This document shows positions 1-8,794 of a stretch of DNA of 64,000 nucleotides, piece after piece. Made by a program: the position numbers and the translations under genes. Position 1 is the first letter of the stretch. The number at the start of each line of letters is the position of its first letter. The notes under the pieces were generated by a model. It did not search any database. It had not been told where the DNA came from and was given only the letters and a program-made list of their open reading frames with translations. The DNA comes from Candidatus Sericytochromatia bacterium S15B-MN24 CBMW_12 (lineage in GTDB: Bacteria; Cyanobacteriota; Sericytochromatia; S15B-MN24; UBA4093), in contig DAZV01000045.1 of NCBI GenBank assembly GCA_002083825.1, positions 1-64,000 of the forward strand, read 5' to 3'.

Positions 1-481
1 GCCGGCTCTTCGGATGCAAGGGCACAATAAGGATGGACACCCCGGTGACCCTCAAGTCGTGCAGGCCTCCGTCTGCCTTCGAAACGGCCTGGTGATCCGC
101 CACAAGATCTACCCGGGGAACACCAACGACAGGACCATCGCCAAGGACCTCATGAATAGCCTCGGGGATCTGGCTGGTATCAATGCGAAGGTCTGGGCCT
201 CGGACGGTGGCATGACCAGCAAGGCGCTCTTTGAAACCCTTCGTGAAGGGGGGTGGCACTGGCTGGTAGCGGATTCACCCCGAAAGAGCAAAGTGGCGCG
301 TTCGAAGGTCTTACCGGTCACCAGGCGTTATGCCGCACATCCCTTCAAGGAACAGTACGCGTTCAAGGCGGTCGCTCTGGAGGCGGGAGACACCCCGAGT
401 GGATTGCCGGAAACCATGGTGGTAGGTTCGAAACCATTTCGAACGCGAGCGACAACTCGAACGTATGGACAAGCACCTGGC
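1..481 (+). pseudogene. IS1634-like transposase, 5' portion (interrupted)
   Basis: Middle part of a DDE transposase that enters from the left edge of the window. The reading frame from position 14 has the pattern H-N-K-D-G-H-P-G-D followed by 'YPGNTNDRT' and a 'WASDGGM' segment, typical of the catalytic core of IS1634-type (IS4 superfamily) transposases. The frame is lost near 423-431. The continuation (FERERQLERMDKHL) is in the +1 frame from about 432 and runs to 481, where an IS21-like element is inserted. The rest of the gene resumes at 3441. With the insertion and frameshift the gene is certainly dead. Confidence 0.75.
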
Positions 482-541
482 TGCGTATTCCGGCGAAGCC
501 GAACACCGATTCCGGCAAGCCGAACACTCTAGATCCGAAGT
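482..541. repeat. IS21 end with transposase-binding repeats (istB side)
   Basis: Contains two copies of a unit reading roughly AAGCCGAAC with ATTCCGG between them. Multiple terminal repeats of this kind are the IstA binding sites of IS21-family elements. Confidence 0.7.
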
Positions 542-561
542 GACGCTAGGTAGTCAATATC

Positions 562-1338
562 CTACTCCAAGTGTTCGGCTTTGTCTCCTCCTTCCCGCTG
601 GGCTCTCTGTCGGACGTAGTGCGGCCTGACCGTTTCTCCCTTCAGCTCGATGCGGTAGGCGTTGTGAATGATGCGGTCCAGAATGGCATCGGCCAAGGTA
701 GGATCGCCGATCGAATCATGCCACCGTTCGATCGGCACCTGGCTAACGATGATCAGGGAACCGCGGCCATGACGCTCCTCGACGAGTTCGAGGAGATCGC
801 GCCGTTGCTCGTCACTGAGCGGCGCAAGCCCCCAGTCATCCAGCACCAGCAGGCGCTTCTTGGAATAGCTCGCGAGCAGCTTCTTGTAGCGCCCGTCGCC
901 TTTCGCCACCGCGAGGTCCTGGAAGAGCAAGGGTGAGCGCAGGTAAAGGCTGTCGTAGCCTTCCCTGCAAGCCTTTTGAGCCAATGCGCAGGCGAGATAG
1001 GTCTTGCCCACGCCCGTGGCGCCCGTGATGAAGACGTTGTAGGCCCTCTTGAGCCACTGGCATGTGGTGAGTTGCTGGATCAGCCCGCGATCGAGGTTTC
1101 GAGGGTGCTTGAAATCCAGGTCCTCGATGCAGGCCGTGTCCCGAAGCTTGGCGCCGTTCAATCGGGTTTGAAGACGGCGGTTCTCGCGGTCCGTCACTTC
1201 TCGGTCCACCAGGAGGCCGAGACGCTCTTCGAAGCTCATCGCGGCGTACAACTCGGAATCCCGCTGGTCGGTAAGGCCCTTGGCCATGCCGTTCAGCTTC
1301 AGCTCCTGGAGCTTGGTTTGGGTCGGGTGGGTCAGCAA
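562..1338 (-). CDS. istB: IS21 helper ATPase IstB
   Basis: AAA+ ATPase that helps the IstA transposase choose and load target DNA. The 258-residue product has a Walker A motif (GATGVGKTYLA), a Walker B region (RLLVLDDWG) followed by a sensor segment (IIVSQ), and a C-terminal arginine-rich stretch, in the usual IstB order and length (about 250 residues). I chose TTG at 1338 because GAGAGGAG lies just upstream and the protein then begins LLTHPTQTKLQEL, the usual IstB beginning. The open frame extends further upstream to 1434, but that part does not look like IstB. It follows istA on the same strand, with a gap of about 280 bp. Confidence 0.88.
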   Translation of the reverse strand: MLTHPTQTKLQELKLNGMAKGLTDQRDSELYAAMSFEERLGLLVDREVTDRENRRLQTRLNGAKLRDTACIEDLDFKHPRNLDRGLIQQLTTCQWLKRAYNVFITGATGVGKTYLACALAQKACREGYDSLYLRSPLLFQDLAVAKGDGRYKKLLASYSKKRLLVLDDWGLAPLSDEQRRDLLELVEERHGRGSLIIVSQVPIERWHDSIGDPTLADAILDRIIHNAYRIELKGETVRPHYVRQRAQREGGDKAEHLE

Positions 1339-1616
1339 GATCGCTCCTCTCTCTTGAATCGGTCTCGGCTCACCGAGGCTCTCGGCGAGCCGAGCACGGC
1401 AAAGCCAGCCCTCGGCGACGAGCGCCGGGGCCATGAGGGATGTAGGTCGAAATCACCTCCTTCCATCTGGTCGTCGTCCCCCCTCAGGGACGCGTATTCG
1501 GTTGTCAATGTGCGGGGTGCGATCAGCCGCATCTCACCTCCTGGTGGCCGATTCGCGTATGGACCAGCTCGGGCGGTCCTCGATTGGAACGGACGGCGGG
1601 GCGGGTGGTCTACGGC

Positions 1617-3179
1617 TTACAGAGGCATCGCCCAGAGCGCCTTTCTCGCGTAGTAATCCGCGCCCCGAATGTTCTCATGCTGGATGGGCGCCGGCTCGGG
1701 CCTCGGCGCCACCGGGATGCCGTCGAGGCCGTGCTCCAGGATGGAGCGGACGCTGTCAAGCTTGGTGCTGCCCAGCAGGTTGGCTCGCAGACATGCGGCC
1801 TCGATTCGAGCGAGGGGATAATCCTTCTCCATGCGGATGATGCCGAGACAGACGCGGAGGCCCACCTGAGCATGGTCGCGGCTTTCGAGGATGGCTTGGA
1901 AGAGGCAGGCGGTCTCGTAGCCGGTCTTCTCGGCCCAGGACATGATCTTCTCGAGCGTCCAATCGTCTTGCCGCTGGTGGGGCAGAGGCATGTGCTCCCG
2001 CAGGGTCGTCCTGCCGCCCGCCTCTTGGCTTCGGGCATGGCTTGCGGCGCGCTTTCCTCGGTGCAGAATCTCGACGATCCGCTCGGTGACGCGGATCTCC
2101 ACCACCTCTCGAACGAGCGTGTAGGGGACGCTGTAGTGATGGCGCAGGATCTCGACGTGGTAATCGGGCGGGACCTTCGCCTTGAACCACTCGGCCACGG
2201 TATGCCGGGTCTCGGGCAGGGGCTTGAGTACGGGCTTGTCCAAGGTTAGAAAGGTGCTCTCGCGGCTTCCCGGCATCTTTTTGAAGGGCCTCTGGTTGAG
2301 GCGGATCAGGAGTTTCCGGATGGCGTCGTTCAGCTCCTCCAAGCTGAAGAAGACGCGGTTGCGGAGGCAGGCGAGGATCCAGCGCTGGACGAGCAGCACT
2401 CCGCCCTCCGCCTTGGCCTTGTCCTTGGGTTTTCGGGCGCGGGCAGGCATGATGGCCGTGCCGTAATGGCGGGCCATGTCGAGATACGAGGGGTTGATGG
2501 TGGGGTCGTAGCGGCAAGCCTTCGTGACGCCGCTTTTGAGGTTGTCGGGAACGACGATCGCCGGGACGCCCCCGATGAACTCGAAGGCCCGGACGTGGGA
2601 GCCGACCCAGTCGGGAATCTGCTGCGTGTAGGTGGCCTCAGCAAAGGTGTAGGAGCTGGCGCCCAGGACCGCGACGAAGATCTGGGCGGTCCTCACCTCA
2701 CCGGTGTCGGGATCCGTGACCGGCATGGTCTGGCCGGAATAGTCCACGAAGAGCTTCTCACCCGCCTTGTGGGACTGGCGCATGCTGAGGTTCAGCTTCG
2801 CGGCGTAGCGGCTGTAGTATTCGCAGAACTGGCTGTACTCGTAGCCGAGAGGACGGTCCCGCTTGTAGTCCTCCCAGAGCAGGGCGCGGGTAACGCCGGG
2901 CCGCTTCAGCTCCAGGTGGATGGCCGCCCAGTCGGGCACGTCCTCATGCTTCTTGACGGTGAAGGTGCCGGGAAAGAGCTTGCGCTCGAGGATCCGTTCG
3001 TCGATGTCGTCGGGCAGGGGCCAGTCGAGACCGCTGGCCTTGAAGCGTAGCAGATAGTCGTGAACCGTCGAGCCTGAGAGCCCCAAGGCCCTTGAGATGG
3101 CGTTCTGTGAGAGCTTGCTCTCGAACTTGAGTCGTAGAAGCTCGTTGAGCTTGCGCATGGCGATCCTCTTGTAGGCCAT
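1617..3179 (-). CDS. istA: IS21 transposase IstA
   Basis: DDE transposase that cuts and joins the IS21 element ends. The 520-residue product has an N-terminal helix-turn-helix (QNAISRALGLSGSTVHDYL), then the integrase core with the first Asp in KLFVDYSG, the second in VVPDNLKSGV and the Glu expected near KAKAEGG, followed by the C-terminal beta-rich domain. ATG at 3179 is preceded by AGGAGGAG at good spacing and gives the normal length. An upstream in-frame ATG at 3215 has no such site. No internal stops are seen. Confidence 0.9.
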   Translation of the reverse strand: MAYKRIAMRKLNELLRLKFESKLSQNAISRALGLSGSTVHDYLLRFKASGLDWPLPDDIDERILERKLFPGTFTVKKHEDVPDWAAIHLELKRPGVTRALLWEDYKRDRPLGYEYSQFCEYYSRYAAKLNLSMRQSHKAGEKLFVDYSGQTMPVTDPDTGEVRTAQIFVAVLGASSYTFAEATYTQQIPDWVGSHVRAFEFIGGVPAIVVPDNLKSGVTKACRYDPTINPSYLDMARHYGTAIMPARARKPKDKAKAEGGVLLVQRWILACLRNRVFFSLEELNDAIRKLLIRLNQRPFKKMPGSRESTFLTLDKPVLKPLPETRHTVAEWFKAKVPPDYHVEILRHHYSVPYTLVREVVEIRVTERIVEILHRGKRAASHARSQEAGGRTTLREHMPLPHQRQDDWTLEKIMSWAEKTGYETACLFQAILESRDHAQVGLRVCLGIIRMEKDYPLARIEAACLRANLLGSTKLDSVRSILEHGLDGIPVAPRPEPAPIQHENIRGADYYARKALWAMPL

Positions 3180-3264
3180 GAATCTCCTCCTGACGTTGAG
3201 GGTGTCGGGATTCATTCAAGGCGACGGGGGATCTAGCGTCAAATCGGCTCGTGGATTGGGATTC

Positions 3265-3440
3265 CGCTAAGCCGAACACCTATTCCGGGAACCCGAACGG
3301 GGATTCCGGTCACCCGAACACCGATTCCGGGAATGACCGGAAAAACGTTCGGCTTGCGAGCGGAATCACCGTTCGGCTTGCTCCGGAATCGGTGTTCGAC
3401 TTGCTCCGGAATTGCCGTTCGGCTTGGACCGGAATATTCA
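3265..3440. repeat. IS21 end with transposase-binding repeats (istA side)
   Basis: About 175 bp packed with seven or so copies of GCCGAAC/GTTCGGC alternating with ATTCCGG/CCGGAAT, some direct and some inverted. The outermost copy matches the opposite end of the element. The array lies upstream of istA, so it may also influence the istA promoter. Confidence 0.7.
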
Positions 3441-4065
3441 CCTGGCGACGGCGCGCGAGGCCTTGGGAACTCATCCCGTTAAGAACGGGGGGCATGGCAA
3501 GGCGGTATGCGCCGCGGCCACCCATCCGACCGTGAAGCGCTTCCTCAAGCCATCCGAGAAGCGTTCCGGGCACTACGTACTCAACACCGAGGCCATCCGT
3601 TTCGAGGAACAGTTGGCCGGAACCCGCATGCTGCGAACGACGCTCACGGACATGGCGGGCTGGGAACTCTTCGAAGGGTACCAACTCTTGCAGGAGGTGG
3701 AGCGGAACCACCGGGAATACAAGGGGCCACTCAAACTACGGCCCTGCTACCACCGCTCGGCAGACCGGATCCGAGCACACGTGATGCTTACGGTCTTGGC
3801 TGGAAACTGCGTCCGCCGGATGGAGATGCTCACCGGGGAAACCTCCAACACCTTGCGCAAGATCTTCGACCGGGTCCAGGCTCACCGTATCCGGCAAGGC
3901 GGCAAAATCAAATGGATGCTCGGAGCGGTTCCCGATGAGGCGAGGGATATTCTCGAGCGGTTCGGGATCGATTCCCTGCCTCACCTTTGGACGATATGGA
4001 GAGAAGTGCCTCGTCGGGATAAACCCGGACCTGGCAAGGCTTTGCAGCAAATAGGCGCGTCATAG
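3441..4065 (+). pseudogene. IS1634-like transposase, 3' portion
   Basis: Continuation of the transposase broken at 481. After the duplicated cctggc the frame runs ATAREALGTHP and ends with the family C-terminal signature: 'PCYHRSADRIRAHV' followed by 'LAGNCVRRMEM'. The last residues appear intact up to TAG at 4063-4065. It is inactive because its front half lies 3 kb away across the IS21 insertion and carries its own frameshift. Confidence 0.8.
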
Positions 4066-5014
4066 TGTCGAAGACCCGCCGGGCCGATGCCCTGATACCC
4101 GCGCACCAGGAACTGATCCGCCAGGCGGCCCAAGGCGAGGTAATTTTCAACGACGACACCACCATGAAGATCCTAGACCTCGCGGGCGCTCACCCCCGGA
4201 CAAGGCCGATCCGGAAGTCAGCGAGGAACGCACCGGGGTGTTCACCTCGGGGATCGTCTCGACCAGCCAGGGGCGCCGCATCGCCCTGTTCTTCACCGGA
4301 CGGAAGCATGCGGGGGAGAATCTGGCCTCGGTGCTGAGGTTGCGCTCAGCCGAGGCAGGTCCGCCGATCCAGATGTGCGACGCCCTGTCCCGGAACGTGC
4401 CGGCCCAGTTCGAAACGGTGCTGGGCAACTGCCTGGCCCATGGCAGGCGCCGCTTTGTGGAGGTCGCCGACCTCTTCCCCGAGGAGTGCCGCCACGTCCT
4501 CGAAACGCTACGCGACGTCTACCGGAACGATGAGTTGGCTCGCGACCGCGGCATGACCCCAGCGGACCGGTTGGCCTTCCACCAGTCCGAGAGCGGGCCT
4601 CTCATGGGTGAGCTCGAGGGATGGCTCGCCGAGCAGTTCGAGCAGCGCAAGGTCGAGCCCAACTCGGGGCTCGGCCAGGCCATCAAGTACATGCGCAAGC
4701 ACTGGCAGAAGCTCACGCTGTTCCTGCGGGTGCCTGGCGCCCCCCTGGATTCCAACGCCGTCGAGCGCGCCCTCAAGAAGGCCATCCTCCACCGCAAGAA
4801 CTCCTACTTCTACAAGACGCGGAACGGCGCCCGGGTCGGCGACATCTACATGAGCCTGATCCACACCGCCGAACTCGCCGGTGCCGCGGCCTTCAATTAC
4901 CTGGTGGCCCTGCTGCGCAACGCCGAGAAGGTGGCCGGCAGTCCGGCCGACTGGATGCCCTGGAACTACGAGGCCCAGCTGGAAAGGGCCAAGTCCACGG
5001 GGCCCCCGGCATAG
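4065..5014 (+). pseudogene. IS66-family transposase (TnpC) remnant
   Basis: C-terminal two thirds of an IS66-type DDE transposase. The first segment carries QGEVIFNDDTTMKIL (catalytic Asp pair). The frame then shifts near 4183, and a second segment runs to 5014 with RTGVFTSGIVS, FFTGRKHAGENL, IQMCDALSRN and a late NAVERALKKAILHRKNS block containing the catalytic Glu. The N-terminal zinc/helical region is missing, and the remnant abuts the IS1634-like gene directly. No tnpA or tnpB partner genes are present. It should be non-functional. Confidence 0.8.
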
Positions 5015-5107
5015 GCCGGACGGCGGCCAGGGCCTGGCTGCCAAGCCTCAACTCACGCTTGCTGCAGGAAAAGGAACGATTGTCAAAGTCCGCTGGGACG
5101 CATCTAC

Positions 5108-5905
5108 TTGCCGACCGGGCAGCTCCACTGGCCGACACCAAGGATGGCAGATCGGCGGCGGTGGAGCCAAGCAGTGTTGCCGAAGGGACACTCCAAGGAG
5201 GCATTCGATGGAAGTCCCTTCAGGACCAAGCTGGAGCTTGCCGTCGAGATGCTCGATTGGACGAGGCAGCGGGACTTCACCCCGACCGCCGTGCTGTTCG
5301 ACGCCTACTACCTGGCCAAACCCGTGCTCAAGTTCTTGAAGAAGGCCAAGTGGCAATGGGTCAGCAGGATCAAGGGCAACCGAAACCTGAAGCGGGACCG
5401 TTCGAAGTTCCAACCCAAGCAATGGACGGAGCTTGCGCGTTCCGGCCAGGCGCCGAACTTGGCCAGGAGTGTGAAGGCGACGCTGAACGGGTGGGGAGGC
5501 GTTCGGATCATTGCCGTCAGACGGCGCTCCGAGCAGGAACCGCGCTTCCTGGTTGGCAGCAACCCGGAATGGGGGCGTGGAACGATCGAACGTCTCTACG
5601 GCTATCGATGGGATATCGAGGTCGCCTTCCGCAACAGCCGCCAGTTGGTCGGTTTGAACGACTGCCAGTGCAGGATTTTCGGGGCACAGCAGAACCATGT
5701 TGCCTTGGTATTCCTGAGTTATCTGTTCGTCCTGGCTCAAAGCAAGGCCGACGACACGGCTGGAAACACGCTGAATCGCTTGGCGCATCAGCCCATCGTC
5801 ATCCAGGCGGTCCCCAGCATTCATACCGTCCGGCCCATCAAGCTAGAGCGGAGGAAGCGAAAGCGACATGCTCATCCCACCATAATCTCAGCCGACTCTG
5901 CGTAA
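5108..5905 (+). pseudogene. IS4-superfamily DDE transposase, C-terminal fragment
   Basis: About 265 codons encoding the second half of a DDE transposase. The second catalytic Asp is in AVLFDAYYLAKPVLKFL and the Glu in the YRWDIEVAFRNSRQ block, a YREK-like signature of the IS4 superfamily (IS701-like or similar). The N-terminal part with the first Asp is absent, and the apparent TTG start lies in unrelated sequence. The fragment ends 22 bp from the defence island, so it marks a likely recombination boundary. Confidence 0.7.
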
Positions 5906-5927
5906 CTCTTGATATTGTCACGAGCGG

Positions 5928-7007
5928 TCATGGTGCGGCTCCCCCCTCGGCAATAACATCAAATAGACCGGCCCGCTGGCAGGCTTCAAGGAAGGCCTTC
6001 TTTAAAAAATTGCTGTTGGCAACCGGATCTTTCTCGGTCTGTTGTTGTACGGTGGCAAGCGAGGCTGCCGGAGCAATACCGTGGGTATCGTGCAGAATGC
6101 GAACCTGCTCCAGCCAGTCCTTGGCGTCACTGCCGCAACATTTCGCCTTGTAGCGCTCGTCGATACCATAAACATCTTTCCAGGTCTCAATCTCCTCATG
6201 GACAGCAGCCGGGCCGAAGGTGAGTTGAATGTCGGCAGGGTCAAGACGGTCGATATCCAGTGCGCCGAGGTCGATGGTGATTTCGATGCCGTGGCCGCTT
6301 GTAACATAGGGATAGAAGATCTTACGCCGACCGGCGGTGTTGTGCGCGGGGTCTTTGCGGAGCTTGTAGGTGCTGTTGCACTCGTGGCAGGCCGGGGCGA
6401 GGTTGCGGAAGTTGATCGAGTTGAAGGGGTAAAGTCCCTTGGGGAGGTAATGGTCATACGCCTCTCGTTTAGTGTGGTGCATACCCTTGATATCGCTAAG
6501 GCCGCAGAACGGGCATTTGCCGTTGGTATTCACCTTCATGAATGCATCATAGTGCTCATCGATCTTGCCGATTTTGTCCCGTAACGCAGCAACGTCAGGC
6601 AGAGGCCAGAGATCTTTGAAAAACGAAGCTAATTGCTTGCTTAGGTCTGGATAAATGGCCGTGATATCCGCGTAGCGGGCAATCTGCACCGCCGCGTCAT
6701 TTGCGCAGACCTTTTCGATGTCGTTATTGGCCTGGTACCACTGTTTTAGCTGTTCGATCTGCGGAGGGAGCAATGCAGCAAACAGGCTATAAATTCGTTC
6801 CACATGACCATAAAAGAAGTCACCATCCTTAGTGTTGCCGTAGTAGAAAGCCTCAATCAGCTCCTTGAGGTCGGCGTTAGCGTCGAACAGTTCAAGCCGA
6901 AAGTCGCCGTTGCCGGGTGCCTTGCACCACACCTCGAAAAAGATAAAGTCAATGAACGACTGCAACTTATCCATCACATGAGAGACATAGTTGTAGGCAA
7001 ACAGCAT
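5928..7007 (-). CDS. HNH nuclease of the restriction operon (PtuB-like)
   Basis: A 359-residue protein with an HNH/Zn-ribbon nuclease core: CPFC at 165-168, DHYLPK at 185-190 and CHECN at 207-211. The cysteine pairs bind structural zinc, and the His/Asn residues form the cleavage site. The N-terminal 150 residues are helical and unassigned. It is the last gene of the operon and overlaps the ATPase stop codon by one base (TAATG), so the two are probably translated together. ATPase plus HNH is the composition of Septu (PtuA/PtuB), and such pairs also occur in type I restriction loci. I infer a DNA- or RNA-cleaving effector. The substrate is unknown. Confidence 0.78.
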   Translation of the reverse strand: MLFAYNYVSHVMDKLQSFIDFIFFEVWCKAPGNGDFRLELFDANADLKELIEAFYYGNTKDGDFFYGHVERIYSLFAALLPPQIEQLKQWYQANNDIEKVCANDAAVQIARYADITAIYPDLSKQLASFFKDLWPLPDVAALRDKIGKIDEHYDAFMKVNTNGKCPFCGLSDIKGMHHTKREAYDHYLPKGLYPFNSINFRNLAPACHECNSTYKLRKDPAHNTAGRRKIFYPYVTSGHGIEITIDLGALDIDRLDPADIQLTFGPAAVHEEIETWKDVYGIDERYKAKCCGSDAKDWLEQVRILHDTHGIAPAASLATVQQQTEKDPVANSNFLKKAFLEACQRAGLFDVIAEGGAAP

Positions 7008-8788
7008 TAGCCCTGCCCCTCCATGCTATCGAGGATGGTCTTGATGAGCAGCACCTTTTCCACCGAATCCCCAAGCTGCCGGTTGATCTCGGCGATGAGC
7101 TGATCCTTGTCTTCCCCCTGCTCGAAGCGCTGCCGCAGACGTTCCAGCTTGCTCTGCGCATGCCTGCCGATTGTCTCGCGCTTGCCGAAGGTGGCCATGG
7201 TGATTTTGTTGATGGACGCGCCCAGAGTGTTGTAGTCGGGCTGGCTCACTGAGACCACGCCATCGGCCTTCTTGAACGCCAGCACCTTTTCCGGCGTACT
7301 GTCGGAGATCAGAAACGGTGTGTGTGTGGTGACCAGCATCTCGTGGCCGACGCTGCCATTAAAGCTCTCATGCAAGCGGGAGACAAAGTTGGCACGCCAG
7401 TCGGGGTTGAGGTGCGTCTCCGGCTCGTCGAGCAGAAACAGGCTCTGCGTGTTCTTGAACAGCAGGCAAAGGCCCAGGGTGTGCAGCAGCTGGTGTTCGC
7501 CGTCGGAAAGGTTCTTGAGCGTCACCGGCTCATCGACCTCCGTTTTGCGGAATTTAACGAACTTGAACCGCATGATGCGCTCGTCCGAGGCCAGGGTCGG
7601 CACCGTCTCGCTGACATAGTGGCTGCCGGATCGGTAGAGATCAGCCTTCAATGGGGCGCTGACAGAAAAAAGATTGAAGGTCAGAAGCACCTGAAAGGCC
7701 TGGAACAGGGCAATGGGCGAGCGGTTGACCTCAAAGTCGAAATTCTTGCGAAAGGCCTGCCGGGTGGCATCGTTGACGAGGTAATCGAGATAGAGCGTGT
7801 CGTTGGACTCGTCCAGATACCAGCACGTGGCGCAGCGTGTCAGGCGAGGGATGATCTTGTCGGCGGTTTCGCTGCCATCCAGCAGTTGCACTAGGTTGAC
7901 CCGGTACCGCTTGTCGGGTGGCTCGTCCTCAGTGGCGGTCAGGGCCGGATGGTTTCTGACAATCTCCTCGATTGATTCCCGTTTGTTCTCGTCCTGACTG
8001 CCGAAGGCCGGAATCTGGCTTTCACCCACCTCAATACTGCGCCGGATAATGATGCGGAACTCCTTAAGCTCCTCGATCTTCACATCCTCACTGAATGGTC
8101 TATGTGCATCTGCATCCTGAAATAGCAAATTGCAAAGCAATATTGCCTGGCTGAAGCCGCTGTCGAGGTAGACCAGCCGCGATTCCGGGCGGCCGGGATA
8201 GGGTAGCTGCTGTTTCAGTGCCTGCCAGTATTCATCAAACTGGACAAAGCGCATCTTGAAAAATGGCAGACTAAGGATTTCATTTTCGCCAGAGGAGTAG
8301 CCGAGGACGTAGTCCGGCAACAGTTGCCGGGCCATGGTCTGGCCGATGATCAAGTCCACCGGACCTTTCTGCTCATCGTTGCTGAGCAGAGACCACTTGG
8401 GCGCTTCGCCTGGCTGCTTGACGATGCGCACATGCGCTTGTCCAGCGTTGGTTATGACTGTCATCTCGTCTTGAGGGCGGATCAGGTATTCGAGCTCGAA
8501 CCCGTCCGGGATCGCCTTGTCACTGCGAAATCCGCCGGGGTTGGCGTCTTCGTCGTAACGGAAGCTATCGGGCAGGTTTTCCAGATAGATACACTCCAAG
8601 TGATAGAAAATCGCCGCCAGTGCCTCTAGCAGATTCGACTTTCCGCTGCCGTTGGGACCAGCGCAGATAAATGGGGCAAAGCCCTGTTCCTCCTGTATGT
8701 CCCACTCTCTACGGAAGCGGTATTCAAAGCCTGGCTGCAGGCTACGAAAGCCCTTCGGGTCGGTGATCTTGAGGCAAAGTAATTTCAT
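7007..8788 (-). CDS. Restriction-associated AAA family ATPase (PtuA-like)
   Basis: A 593-residue ABC/SMC-type ATPase. Walker A is GPNGSGKSN (44-52), the ABC-type signature is LSDGEHQL, and Walker B is LFLLDEPETHLNP, followed by a switch His in TTHTPFLIS. This architecture matches ATPases found next to HNH nucleases in anti-phage loci, including the group described as 'restriction system-associated AAA family ATPase'. It starts 6 bp after hsdS and overlaps the HNH gene by one base, so it is part of the hsd operon. It probably senses phage DNA or DNA damage and controls the nuclease. Confidence 0.8.
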   Translation of the reverse strand: MKLLCLKITDPKGFRSLQPGFEYRFRREWDIQEEQGFAPFICAGPNGSGKSNLLEALAAIFYHLECIYLENLPDSFRYDEDANPGGFRSDKAIPDGFELEYLIRPQDEMTVITNAGQAHVRIVKQPGEAPKWSLLSNDEQKGPVDLIIGQTMARQLLPDYVLGYSSGENEILSLPFFKMRFVQFDEYWQALKQQLPYPGRPESRLVYLDSGFSQAILLCNLLFQDADAHRPFSEDVKIEELKEFRIIIRRSIEVGESQIPAFGSQDENKRESIEEIVRNHPALTATEDEPPDKRYRVNLVQLLDGSETADKIIPRLTRCATCWYLDESNDTLYLDYLVNDATRQAFRKNFDFEVNRSPIALFQAFQVLLTFNLFSVSAPLKADLYRSGSHYVSETVPTLASDERIMRFKFVKFRKTEVDEPVTLKNLSDGEHQLLHTLGLCLLFKNTQSLFLLDEPETHLNPDWRANFVSRLHESFNGSVGHEMLVTTHTPFLISDSTPEKVLAFKKADGVVSVSQPDYNTLGASINKITMATFGKRETIGRHAQSKLERLRQRFEQGEDKDQLIAEINRQLGDSVEKVLLIKTILDSMEGQG

Positions 8789-8794
8789 TCGGCA

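Larger units (their letters stand above)
482..3440. mobile_element. IS21-family insertion sequence (complete)
   Basis: A 2,959-bp element with istA and istB on the minus strand. Its ends both read TG, two variable bases, then TATTCCGG and AAGCCGAAC when read inwards, and it begins TG and ends CA as IS21 elements do. The 6 bp before it (476-481, cctggc) are repeated directly after it (3441-3446), which fits a target duplication. Removing the element plus one copy restores one reading frame of the host transposase (K-H-L-A-T-A-R-E-A). Both genes look full length, so the element may still be active. Confidence 0.85.
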
